A program made the translations under genes and the position numbers. A stretch of 64,000 nucleotides of DNA from the NCBI GenBank assembly GCA_018105865.1, contig CM030863.1, positions 65,001-129,000 of the forward strand. The letters run 5' to 3'. Positions 31,991 to 43,726 of this stretch are shown here, one piece after another. Origin of the DNA: Metaphire vulgaris (Eukaryota; Annelida; Clitellata; Crassiclitellata; Megascolecidae). Under the pieces are notes generated by a model that was not told the origin of the DNA, made no database searches, and saw only the letters and a program-made list of their open reading frames with translations. Numbering within the stretch: the first letter of the stretch is position 1; each line of letters opens with the position of its first letter.

Positions 31991-34712
31991 ACCCAGTGGC
32001 GGCTCTAGCATTTGGCAAGCTGGGGACCGTTCGGGTGGTTTTCATTCAATCGCCAGTGTTGTTTTGCGTTAATCTCGTAAACAGCCGTAAAACGCCAAAA
32101 TTAAACCATTTGTTGTTTAATGCACAGAGTGGCATTAAGCTTTATTATAAGGTCCCAACTAAAGGGCTGCACAGACCGTTTTAACAGGCACTTCAAGTGT
32201 TAGGGGCACGGGTCCTCTGATTCCGGGGAGGTGGAGCTGACCACCGGGAAAGTACCTGCCTGCATTTTCTTCAATTTCGGGGACTGAATTTTGCATTCCG
32301 GGGCCGCTGCCGTCTTAAGAGAACCTTTAAATGACTTTCACTGAATCAAACATTCTCTGGGCATAATGCAAGGGAATACTAGAATTGACCAGGTTGAGTC
32401 TGCTGACGACCATTGAAGATCAAACTTCTAATAGAGAGAAAACAGTCCATTAAACTTCTGTTAGCTTTCATGCAATAGACAACAAACACAGTCAGAATAT
32501 CTACCTGGTCACGAGATGTCGTCAAATCTTCACCCCACATTTCTTCGCTTATGTTTCGCAACTGCAGCTGAACTTTCGTTTATCTGCATCGTAGTCAGGA
32601 TCCAGGACAAGAGGCTGCAGCATGAATACTCATCTGTCGGTTGGGGGTGCGTTTTCATTCAATCGCCAGTGTTGTTTTGCGTTACACTCGTAAACAGCCG
32701 TAAAACGCACAAAATTAAATGCTCACATTTGCATTTCTTCAATTTGCACAGAGCCTTGGCTTTAGTAAAATATAAAAAAATTATTACTGAACTAGTCTGA
32801 AATATGGACATACAAGAATTTATCAATAAAGTGAAAAATGCACAGACCGTTTTAATATTTAAAATTCCTTCCAGTGTTTAATCAACAATACCAAAACAGA
32901 GACTCTGTCACTCTGGATCCACGGGTTACTGGAGAGATACAGAAGAGGGACCAAAGGGGCTGACTAAATATGCAAAGCATATTAAGTCTTGGAATAAGCC
33001 AAAATTTCAGTCTAGTTGGGAGGGAATTTGAAACCAGCAGCAGGGGATAAAGGCAATCCCCAAGGAAGCTAAAAATATAAATTAAAACTGACTTTTTGTG
33101 GATATGTAAAATGTAAGATGAAAAGAGAACCATTGAACCTCATGATACAAAAATACTAAATGTACTAAACAGAGCTTAAAGCCCACTAAACTATTTTGTG
33201 GAAAGGAAGAGGAAGCATTATGGAACCACTAAAAGAGCAAATACAATCCGATCAACTAACTCTGCTACCAACGACCTTTTGCCCAAGTGAATACATCCTA
33301 ATCTGCATTAGGCCTAGTCCTTTCCATCTCATATTCGGACAGTTCTTGGTACTCGTGCTTTATTTGGTGTGAAATCAAATGCTAAAAAGAAAAAAATACT
33401 ATGAGGTGTATGCTATTGGGTTTCAGATGCAAAGGAGGAAATAGACACTATACTGTAGTTATCCGATCATCTTTTGAGACACAAGATTTTAAAGATAAGG
33501 AAAATGTATTTCTTAATGGAAGATCTGACTAACAAAACCATATTATAGAGGAGATTTGTGACAAGCATGATGAAGGAAGACAGGATCCAGGAAAAGAGAT
33601 TTCTTACCTCATGCATGGATGACAATTTCAGGCCTGTGGAATTGACAACATTCTTTGTTGGAAAAAACTCTGAACAGAAAACAGAAAGTAGGTATAAGAG
33701 GCAAGTATTTACCCGTTTGTCCAACTGGATACCCTGGATCTTTAAATTATTTTGATTTGATGTGCCATCGGCTGATGCTACTGTGCATTACGTGGCACAA
33801 TAGAAGTTTAAGATTAGATTTCATAAGTTTCTCAAAAGACAATTTCCAGTTATCATACAACCTCATGAAACACACCATTCTTTATTTCTGCATTCAATAG
33901 TTATCAATTTTTGTTTAATTATTTGGCCTTCTCAACAAGTCATTCAATCCGATTCAAATCGTCCAAATATTGGTCCATGAGAAAAGGAACAAGCACCAGT
34001 ACAAACCTTATAACTACTGTAGATCTGATGTATAATGCACAGTATTCAACTGCAATTACATTTTCCAATCTCATCATTGATCCTTTGAACACCACATCCA
34101 TAAAGAGCTGTTGACCTGCACTTTCCTATTCATTCCACTAAATCCTCAAAGACCTGCATGAACTAAGTCAGGAGAAGGCAATCAGCAATGTCTGCTTCAG
34201 GAGCTCTGGGCCACAGTTCCACATTCAATGGATCTGTCCAAAGGCATCGGAATAGACCCGGATCGAATCAGCAGACTCAATGGCTGTGATGCTCCTGAGG
34301 GTGGATCAGGATTTTGCTTCTAAGCATTCAACTGATTCAAAGTGGCAATACAGAAGTTCCTTAGTTAGTTAATTAGTTCAGTTGCTGACTTTCATCTAAA
34401 CATACACAAAGTTACTTGTATAAACTCCGAATTCAACTAAATTACCACATGACAAAATCTCATTTTTAAATATTAAAACTGAAAATTTAGCAAAATTTGA
34501 CTAAATTGTGTAAGATTGAGGACATTGTCATCAGTCAATCTGAAGTCAGTCCTCAATCAGTGTTGATCACCCTAACATTTGCTAATATCAATAACTATAC
34601 ATGACTTTCAATGCAGGCAACAATCACATTGTGCCCAAATACAGATGAGTGATGACGTCATAGGTCAGATGATCACTTTCTCTTCAACAGAGAACCTTTG
34701 CAACTGTCAGAA
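31991..34712. other. Gene-poor region downstream of SRSF1
   Basis: A direct repeat of about 65 bp (32039-32103 and 32650-32716, starting GTTTTCATTCAATCGCCAGT) is the only clear structure, together with a hAT-like end CAGTGGCGGCTCTAG at 31994. The rest is AT-rich and without supported exons. Confidence 0.5.
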
Positions 34713-34899
34713 TTAGAACGGCGAGCGTGACCTGCGCATCGGAGAATAACTTGGAGAAGCTCGTGAGCGACGAGTGGGCGGAGATCTGCTCCTAGAATAG
34801 CTCCTTGATGATCTACCTCGATCTTCTTTCACTCGTATGTACGATACTTCACCCTAAACAAGTGAACAACACAAAACCAAAAGAGTTCATTATGCAATG

Positions 34900-34979
<80 letters not shown>

Positions 34980-36018
34980 TATGGCTGTGTATATCACAAT
35001 AATACTCCTGTTCTGAGCAATTCTTAACATCTGAAAGAGTAGAAACATTGGATGACCTACTTCATGTGACCTGAATTTTGAATCGTCCAGCTTCCGAACG
35101 GCATACTTCATGTCTTCATATCTAAGAAACTCAACAACTCCAGTTCCATCCTTAAATACATCTGCATAGCAGACATCGCCTGCCTCACGCATGTGGTCCT
35201 TCACATCCTGCCAACTACCAGTTGAAGGAAGACCTAAAACCACAAACAACATCACCTGCTCAAAATCACAACTGAATCATGGAAATGCAACCAAATATTC
35301 CACTGAAACAAATACAATACACTTCACAAATATTAGATTGTAGGCTGGAATAAGACATCCAACTGGATCTCGGAAAACCATGAATATTAATTTTAAAACC
35401 AGGGTTATTAAAAAACATAAAATTAATAAAAACAAAAATTTTAAGTCATACAAATGCATGCATAGACAACAAGAGAAATAAAACCAATGGGGCTGTCCAT
35501 TAATTGTGTCAACAATTTTTGGGCAATTTTTGACCCCTCCTCCTTGTCAACAGCTGTCAACTTTCAGCTACCCCCTATAATTATGTAAAAAACTTTTGAC
35601 CCCCCCCCCAGTTAAACCAGTGACCCCCTAAAAAGTTTTGAAGGTTATTATTTTTGCAGCGATTGAGACCTTTTCCCCTTTCTTTTGTTCTTCAAGTGTC
35701 ATAATGTGGTGGTGATGACCTTTTTTGCTTGTCAGGTTTTTTCCATTGTAATAAATACTATTCCATGAAATTTCCTATTTTTTATCATTTGTAAAAAAAT
35801 TAAATTGTTGACGTCAACTTCTCTTGGCCCCCTCCCACCTGTCAACAACTGTCAAACTTTTTCAAACCCCTCCCCCTATTTTGTTGACATAATTAATGGA
35901 CAGCCCCAATAATAACACAAAAACACCTCCTACCCTCTAAGCCAGGGTTGATAAGCTTTTGGACAGCAAGGGTCAGTGTCTGGTGGAGGGCCATGAAATT
36001 AAATGTGATGAAATATGT

Positions 36019-36049
<31 letters not shown>

Positions 36050-37448
36050 CTGTACACATAAAAGCAGTCAATGTTTGTCATACACCCAGTACGACATAGA
36101 AAATATCAGAAAAATTGGACAACAAAAATGTTAGTTGCAGTTAGCTAGAGATGGTTAAAATTTTTAACTATATAAAAATGTTGATTATAAGCAAAACTCT
36201 TGCCAATTTTAAATTGTAGTACTTGAAACGGGAGCATGTTTATCACTCAGTGTTGTCAAATGTCTTTGGAGCTCTTTAAAACAGAAGTGAGTCCTGTATG
36301 CCAGTGTATGGCAAGCCGTTGATTGAATAAAGTCACTAATAATTCACTTTTTGGAGGTTTGTTAGGCAAAGAAGTAAAAATTAATTTTCTGCTGTGGGGC
36401 CAAATTAAACTCACTGGCGGAGTGGATATGGCCCACAGGCCAGTGGTTGCCGACCCCTGCTCTAAGCTGTGCAGTCACACTGTCATTTTAAGTCTCATGG
36501 ATGGCATGAAAACCAGCAAAAGCAATGCTTTCGCACATCGTCTTAGAGCACTGGTCACATAAAATATATTTTAAACACATGCTGGTTCCTTAGAAGCAAT
36601 GTAACTCACCACTAATCATAACTCTGTATTCAGACCGACGAGTTGGCGGTCCACCATTTCGAGGGACACCGATATCTGAAGAAGTCAAACCTCTGATTCG
36701 GCCGCTGCTGGCCCCACCACCCGTACACTGTTTTTGGGAAATTCAACGCGAAGTGTGTAGCCATCGTAATTGTAACCATTTCGTGAATGAACGGCATCAT
36801 TTGCATCTCTGAAAGCAAACGTTAATATTCCTATATTTTAAAAATGTAATCTACAATGTCAGCAATTGATGTGATAAAATGAATTTGTACATTGTCATAG
36901 TGCATGAATGCTTTAAATTATTTCTATTCAAATGGCACACTCTAAAACTAAAATAATGTCTTATGACTTGCGCCGATGACACAAGAAAGAGGAGACAGAG
37001 TTACTGCTATGTCTAGAGCTTTCCCCAGACAAACGAACCTATCTTCTGTACAAGAAACCAGAACATTTGCATCAATTCATCTTTAACTCTTGACTCACAT
37101 TTTTGCAGATCCTCTATAGTTAGACAGGGACATCTTTTTGACGCTGAATCGTCATCGACACTGCTAGAGTACAGAGAAACGTTACGCAGAGAATGTTCAA
37201 TTCCATTTAAATGAATATCAATTATTCTGAATTTTCCATTATTGTCGTCACTTATGAACTGTTGAATTCTATCTTTACCTTGGATCTTCAAATTCGACGA
37301 ATGCAAACGGCGGTCCATTGCGATTCTTAAGATCAATGAAGACGATTTTTCCGTATTTGTAGAAGAGGTCTTCGATGTCTCTGTTACGAATGTCGGGGGG
37401 AAGGTTGCCCACATAGACCCTGCCCTCGCTCACCCCGCGGTAAGACAT
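34713..37448 (-). CDS. SRSF1: Serine/arginine-rich splicing factor 1 (SRSF1, ASF/SF2)
   Basis: A nuclear splicing factor that binds exonic enhancers and recruits U1 snRNP. Four coding exons: 37448-37279, 36808-36610, 35233-35061 and 34853-34713 (stop TAA). RRM1 opens with [20 protein letters not shown] and contains [12 protein letters not shown] (RNP1). After a glycine-rich linker, the pseudo-RRM carries the family's invariant [20 protein letters not shown]. The short RS tail reads [20 protein letters not shown]. Expected length is about 227 residues against 248 in human; the RS tail is shorter. Exon 2 is 199 bp, one base short of keeping frame: the frame before the T5 run at 36731-36735 gives [15 protein letters not shown] and the frame after gives [16 protein letters not shown]. 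That is most simply a homopolymer indel in the sequence. A (CT)n run lies in the last intron (34902-34975), just after the exon 3 donor region. Confidence 0.95.
34902..34975. repeat. (CT)n microsatellite
   Basis: Located in the SRSF1 intron between 35061 and 34853, about 50 bp upstream of the last exon. On the coding strand it is (GA)n. Confidence 0.97.
35489..35907. mobile_element. MITE with GGGGCTGTCCATTAATT ends
   Basis: Left GGGGCTGTCCATTAATTGTG and right complementary end ATAATTAATGGACAGCCCC. The subterminal words TTGTCAACA and TTTTGACCCC repeat on both sides. It lies in an SRSF1 intron. Relatives at 42807-43209 and 44244-44358. I recall similar ends in ISL2EU/Harbinger-like families but cannot confirm. 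Confidence 0.8.
36019..36045. repeat. (TG)n microsatellite
   Basis: Short TG run in an SRSF1 intron. Confidence 0.95.
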
Positions 37449-37987
37449 CGCCGACCGAACGACCGATCGATTCAAAGTCCGCGTTAAATAAAATAAAAGA
37501 ATCAACTTAAATCGTAATTTAAGAATTTATTTTTCAAAATTTTTCATCTGACATTAATTTTACTGAACATAATAATATATTAATAAAACTAAAGAAACAG
37601 CGCCGCCATGTTAGATGAATTTATTGTGCGCTTTTATAGGTCAATATTAAAACTAATCATTTGCTGATAAGACATTATTTCGAAAAAGGAAATTAGATTG
37701 GGGCAGGATCGTTTCACCTAATGACTTAATTGATTTTCGACTCGGATGTTTTCTTACCAGTTTCCTTCTCCTCCTTCTTATCCTATTTCTTCTCCTTCAG
37801 TTGCTTCGCAGGAACTGCAACTGCCTACATGGATGTGCAACATTTACTACTACAGACAACCGATTATGGATTATGGATTTTACACCGACTGAGCACCGGT
37901 GAATACGCTGGTGCGGTGCGTTAAAATCAACGCTATATAATTTTACTGACGGTATGTTAGTGTGGTCACTGTCGTGGAGTCTTTGGA
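37449..37987. promoter_or_regulatory. Shared upstream region of SRSF1 and NUP43 (likely bidirectional promoter)
   Basis: The start codons of the two divergent housekeeping genes are 539 bp apart with no repeat between them. I see no strong TATA box at a convincing position for either side. The pyrimidine-rich CTTCTC tract (about 37755-37800) could be part of NUP43 core promoter sequence. The function is inferred from gene arrangement only. Confidence 0.55.
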
Positions 37988-40900
37988 GTGGAGGAGGAGG
38001 TGGCGATGGATGTTCGAGCGAAATTCGTTTCAAAGAAACTGAGTAAAATTCGATGGAAAAAGACGAACGAAGAGGTCGTGGTCGACCGACCGTCGATGGT
38101 CGTCAGCGGCAGTTGGGACGAAGAGCAGGTGCAGCACCCGATCGCCGTTGATAGGCGCCCTTGGAGGAGCTCTAAAGGACCCGCTTGCTTTCTTTCGGCT
38201 GCAGCACTCTCCCCTCATGGCCCCGTTTAGTCATTCTACGACAGCAGTATACACTGGACCAGTGGCGGCTCTAGGATTTGGCAAGTGGGGGGCCGTTGGG
38301 GTGGCAACTTATAATATGGGGGAACCATTTTGTTGTTTAATGTATGTAGCATTAAGTATAGGGTCCCAACTGGGGGGGGGGCACTGGGGGGGCCGGGCAC
38401 TCAATAGGGGGGCACGGGCCTCCCTGGCCCCCCCGGTGGAGCCGCCACTGCACTGGACAGTAGCTTATGTAGCGCATTTACATTGTGTACATTGTGTTTT
38501 AATCATTGCTGCTGTTTTCATTTAGTTTCTGTAGTTACTTTGTGAAATTAGGTAGACCGCTAATAGCTTATTTGGTTGTGGAAAATGGCTTGTTATTTTG
38601 ACTCGAATCAAGGCACATTATATGTGACATTATTTGTTGGACATCATTTGTAGTGTTTGGTGTCTATTTGTTTGTCACAAAGATTAATTGCAAAAGTGCC
38701 GACAGTTAATTGGAAAGCTCAGATTTGCTGTGCGATTCTTTTGCAACAGTCTAATTTCAGCTTTATATTGTGGTGAAGCAGGGATCGAATTGTAAAATGC
38801 CATTCGCCTTTTTAAATGGTATGAGTTATTCAATTGAGACATTTCTTTTAAAGGGGAACAATTCTGTCGATCTCTGGACTCTTGACCCAACATCTCTTCA
38901 CATGGAAGATTCTCAAATTGACAATGGAGGAAATTTTGGAGATGAATTTGATGTTCCTATTCATTTGCACTCTGTTCTGCACACAGGAGATGTTACTGAT
39001 TTATTGGTCTGTAATGTTGGTGACTAATTTCTTTTTTTATAATCATAAAGATTGTAATAGTAAGAAACTAGGACAGGTGTGCCGCTTTATTTGCTCATCT
39101 CTTGGTTGGACCATTGATCAGAAACTGTCACACTGAATTCACTTCTGCCTTTTAAGTCTCTTCTTTTATATTTTGACCTTTAAAATTGTAGATGGTTGTA
39201 AACAGTTTATGCACTGATTCTTGACCTGCTAATTGAAAAATTAGTGAAATGTCCTGATTCAACGTGCATTTACCAGCATTGAGCAATAATAAAAATGGAC
39301 TGGGCCATCGACACACCCGATGGATCCAGGCTCTATGTGGGTTTCTCGGAGCAATACAATATTGGTGTTATGTTATAATGTAACGATAGATAATTGCTCC
39401 AAAGTGAATGGTAGAAATCTGTATTTCTATTGTGAAAATGTTATTTGGAAGGAATTTTGTTTCTGTTTCAGTTTCTTAACAGCCAGTTTCTTCTTTCATC
39501 ATCATCTTATGGACAAGTAACATTATTGAAATGCGATGTTCTTACTCAAGTAGGAAGGAGTCTTTATTATTCAGCATTACTTTAGAATTTTGTTAAATTT
39601 CATGAATTATTGTCAATTATTTTAATCTTAGCATTTAACGTGATTTGAATGTTGTGCAGTGCTTGTCTTCTATTTTGCATGGGATTGAAATGTGTAGGTG
39701 AGTGACTATTTTGTGTATATTTCTTATTCTTGTATATTCTGTAGAAGTTGTCGGTGATTAATGTTTGGAGAAATCTTCATCATTTTGCTTCTGGTTGTAT
39801 GTCTTCTTGTGCTGCTCTTGCGTGTCGTGATTCTGTTTTTGTTTCCGTTGGCGAAGATGGCCGAATAAATTTCGTTGATTTGGACAGTGATGGACCTAGC
39901 AGCATTACAGCCATTGGTTACTATTAGTTCATTATGAACTCCTTAGTGAATTATCCAATCAGAAGCAAATCTATAAGTTTACATTTATTTTTGAAGTTAA
40001 AAATGACATGGAAGCTCTTCAAGCAATTGCAGTAAATTGATGGATGGATTTAAAGTTCTTTGGATTTGCATCATTAGTTAATTAATTATTATTATTCACA
40101 TTTATATTCATCTTGATCATCATAGTTGCTTTCTGTCAGCTATTTTAGCGACAAAACTAGACACTAAACTTCTCCATTTATCTTTTTCGAGTGTTACTCT
40201 CTTTCCTTCGATTTACTCTACATATAACCTTGTTTCATGTCGATTACACGACCTCCTATTGTCTGTGCACTGGCCAAGACTTCACAGTATATCAAAGTGA
40301 CCACTAATAGGATATCCGCTCTCAGCCGCCTTGCCTGCGTTTGAAGATCTTCCGCTGTGTTTGATTCCACCGTTGTCTTCTGGTACAGTTGGTCCACGGC
40401 ACCTTATTCTGATTTATTTGGTGCAATCCCAGGAGTTCTTCTTGTATTAGTAATTTAAAATTTTCATAGATTAAAATTTATTCTGCGTTGCCATCTGTCG
40501 GAGAGTTGTAAGAGAATTGAGTATATTCTAGAATTGAGAATATTAGAATTGAGTATATGCTGAATTCTTTTTGCCAGAAAATGCCGACAGTACGTCGATC
40601 GCCGATGTCTGTTTCTTGAAGCAGAGTGAAGTTGCCACAGTCAACGCCATTGGTCAATTTAAGGTTTGGGATCTTCGGCAGTCGACGAAAGATCCCGTTC
40701 AAATTCACGTCCTTGGTGTAGCGTATGTTGCATAATTGATTCACAGGTCATTTGGAGAATGTTGCGTTCTCTTGTGCTTATTCACTTGTTTGGTGGCCTT
40801 TTCTTCTGCTGCTAATGATCTGGATAATTAGAGTGATCATAGCTTCAATGGTTGTAGAAGTGGTTGTCCTGTGGCTTTACGTTGTCTTGATCAGCATCCA

Positions 40901-41764
40901 ACACAGCCGCATATCGTAGCAACTGGAGGACAGAATGGTGAACTGTACATCTGGGACATGAGGCAGAACAAGACGCCGGCAACACTCGTCACTTGTCACC
41001 AGTCGGATAGTAACTGTCTTGGCGATGTTTTTCTCACTGACATCATCTTTGCATCTCATTGACTCTGTAGCTGTGGCCAGTACCTCTGAAAGTTTACTTC
41101 ATTATTTTGAATTTTATTTGTGTAATTTAATTTTTAGGGTTTTAAAATGTGTGTTTTTGTTTCAGTTTGGGAAGTACACTTTCACCCAACACTTCCAGAC
41201 TCCCTTTTCACCTGCAGCCAGGATGGAGCGATATTTCAATGGGGAAATTCAAGAATGAAGACCGATGTCTTTGGTCAGAGCTCCTTGTCAAGGACAAATC
41301 TAGGTCTTTATCTTATAATCTGGTTTCAAATTATCCAAATAATGTAGCATTTGAAGGCTTACTATTATAAAAGATAATTATATTTGGAATGATAGCAGAT
41401 ATTCATGCTGTTTGAGTGATGCTATTGATGTCTTCTGGTGGCTTGTTGAGGACTTCACTCTGATGATAGCGCTTTAATCTTTATTGGTTGTCTTTGCTGT
41501 TGTTGTCAAGGGCTGGGCTCTGTCTCCACGTTGGTCAAGAATGCGAATGTTCTTTCGAAGGCCAGAAGCAGTCAGTCAGTCGTGGCTGATGACACCGGTC
41601 CGTGGCTGATGGATGAAGCAACGTCAAGGGATCAGCTGGTGGTCAAGGATCTTTTGCCAGGGCATGACATGCCTGTCAATAGTCTTGATGTGATTGGGAA
41701 CATGCTGGTTGCAGGAACAGATGGAGATGAGCTCTTGATCATTCAGAAACTCAATGTCTTCTAA
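37988..41764 (+). CDS. NUP43: Nucleoporin Nup43 (WD-repeat subunit of the Nup107-160 complex)
   Basis: A WD40 beta-propeller of the Y-shaped Nup107-160 scaffold of the nuclear pore, also found at kinetochores. Eight coding exons: 37988-38128, 38854-39006, 39472-39549, 39745-39916, 40578-40715, about 40858-41009, 41166-41303 and 41511-41764. The N-terminus MEEEVAMDVRAKFVSKKLSK matches the family. Later landmarks are NNSVDLWTLDP, VSVGEDGRINFVDL, VATVNAIGQFKVWDLRQ, HPTQPHIVATGGQNGELYIW, VWEVHFHPTLPDSLFTCSQD-type blade 6, and PVNSLDVIGNMLVAGTDGDE at the end, giving about 408 codons against 380 in human. The 40715/40858 junction does not keep phase with any visible GT-AG pair, so one boundary or one base is wrong there. 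Start 37988 is preferred because MEE is also how the human protein begins; 38006 is the alternative. Confidence 0.93.
38260..38450. mobile_element. hAT-like MITE in NUP43 intron 1
   Basis: Ends CAGTGGCGGCTCTA and GGAGCCGCCACTG with a perfect 8-bp duplication CACTGGAC (38252-38259, 38451-38458). Same family as 20059-20229. Confidence 0.92.
40115..40440 (-). mobile_element. Retroposon copy, family of 30219-30698
   Basis: On the minus strand it begins CTCCTGGGATTGCACCAAAT, continues GGTGCCGTGGACCAACTGTA and ends GAAAGCAACTATGATGATCA. It lies in the NUP43 intron between 39916 and 40578. Confidence 0.75.
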
Positions 41765-42432
41765 TTTGAACCAGAGTGAATTCTTAGAAGAAAATAGGGG
41801 CAGCAATTTCTCACGACATATTTAGTGCAGTCTGGCATGAGAAGAAACGCTTTTTAAATTCAGGAATTAAGTTCTGTAAAATAAAAGGATATTCTCAACT
41901 GATTTTCTTGTCAAATTATAGGCAGTTTGTCAAAATAAGGACTTAGCAATGCTACATACCGTTTTCTCCATTTCATCTAAGCAACTCTCAACATTGCCAA
42001 GTGGAAACTGCAAATGTACCATTGACTTCTAATCATGCATTGTTAGCTAAAAACCAACTGCATTTGTGTTTTTCACTAACTCTTGACAGCATAAAGACGC
42101 TTAAGATATTAAATAATATATTTATGAAATTATTAATTAGCAATTTCACAATAAATCCCTGATTGTCTCAGGCCAAAGAATGCCATCTCTCAGTTGCAAA
42201 GGGTTCATCCATATACAGTAGTACTGTACGTACCCACTGAGGGGGAGGGGTGGTTGGATTTAGGAGATTGCCTACGGGGATGGGGTCTCGACTGAATGCG
42301 TACGAATGCACAAATGTTTATATACCGGTACTGCAGCCTAGGTAACAATTAAAAGCCGCTCAGGTAGAATGATTATTCACAAACATTAGATATGAACATA
42401 ATATTACTTTCTCACCGGCAAACAATGGGTCT

Positions 42433-42595
42433 TCAATCAATCAACTTCTATAGCGCCACTGTCATAATGCCCAGGCATCAGCCGATGGCGCTCCAAATCC
42501 AAATAGAATTAGAGCCATGCAGGTCAAACCAGAAGATCAGTCCGAAACGGCGGGAGAGTAATCTAAGGGGGATCAGCCAAGTCAAACATAATTAA
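42433..42595 (-). mobile_element. LINE 3' untranslated end
   Basis: Matches 13276-13395 and 12371-12403 but without the hAT insertion, so it serves as the empty-site reference. Ends in a TGAT repeat on the minus strand. Confidence 0.85.
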
Positions 42596-42806
42596 ACAAT
42601 TTTTTATGTGTTTTAAGAATTGTTCACACGGTTATTAAACACGTTATTACAAAACTATAATTTAATAGTAAAACAAATGCTTTGTGACAGGCTAAAAATT
42701 AAATTAAGAATTATTTTTCAACCGGAGGGAGGGCTAGAGCAGCTAATTGTACGTACGCATAGGGGAGGGGTCCAAAATGTATGGGGCACAACGGGGGAGG
42801 GGTAAT

Positions 42807-43209
42807 GGGCTGTCCATTAATTATGTCAACAATTTTTTGGCAATTTTTGACCCCCTCCCCTTGTCAACAACTGTCAACTTTCACTTACCCCCAATAATTA
42901 CGTCAAAAACTTTTGACCCCCAAGATCAATGACAGGTCCCAATAACAAGGTTATTATTTTTTGCGGTGATTACCATTTTCCCTTTTTGCTCGTCGAGTGT
43001 CAAAATGTGGTGGAGGTGACATTTTCCCATGCTTTTTTTCCATTGTAATAAGTAGTAAGTATTCCATGAAATTTCCTAGTTTTTGATTATTTGTAAAAAG
43101 TGAAATTGTTGACGTCAACTTTTCTTGACCCCCTCCCCCTGTCAACAACTGTCAAACTTTTTTCAAACCCCCTCCCCCTAAGTTGTTGACGTAATTAATG
43201 GACAGCCCC
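42807..43209. mobile_element. MITE with GGGCTGTCCATTAATTATG ends
   Basis: Terminal inverted repeats of about 20 bp and the same internal TTTTTGACCCCCTCCCC word as 35489-35907. It lies between NUP43 and COX17. Confidence 0.8.
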
Positions 43210-43726
43210 TAACAACAGGGGAGGGTTATGAAAATATGCCATCGCATCTGAGCTCTTTTCAAAATTTCTTTTTAATTTTTATATAAGGAATTACTATTGA
43301 ATAACAGGAACTTCTACTTAAACGGGAAAGTCTAACTCCTAAGCTTTCTATTTTGAATTATCACAGTTTCTTAAGTGTTTGTTGCTCTATTCATCGACGG
43401 GGCCTAAGTGACGATCACCCGTCATTACAGGGAGCAACTGTTCTTAAGACATGACAACCTGTTGGAATGTTCTTGATTTCCTGGTTGTCATGGAGTCATT
43501 CAACGAAACGTGATACCAAAATGACGTCAACTCGTTTCCTGTTCAATTGTTAAGCTAAAATTATGTCATCTTATGCAGCCTGTTTTTGGTTACCATGATA
43601 ACTGTGTTGTTAATTAAACATTGCAAACTGGCAAAAACATAGTGGAATAGAGATAATTAGGTTATAATTAAATATCAGTTGTTAATATCTCCAATTATCC
43701 GTGCGCATTTCTATTGGCAGTCGGCC

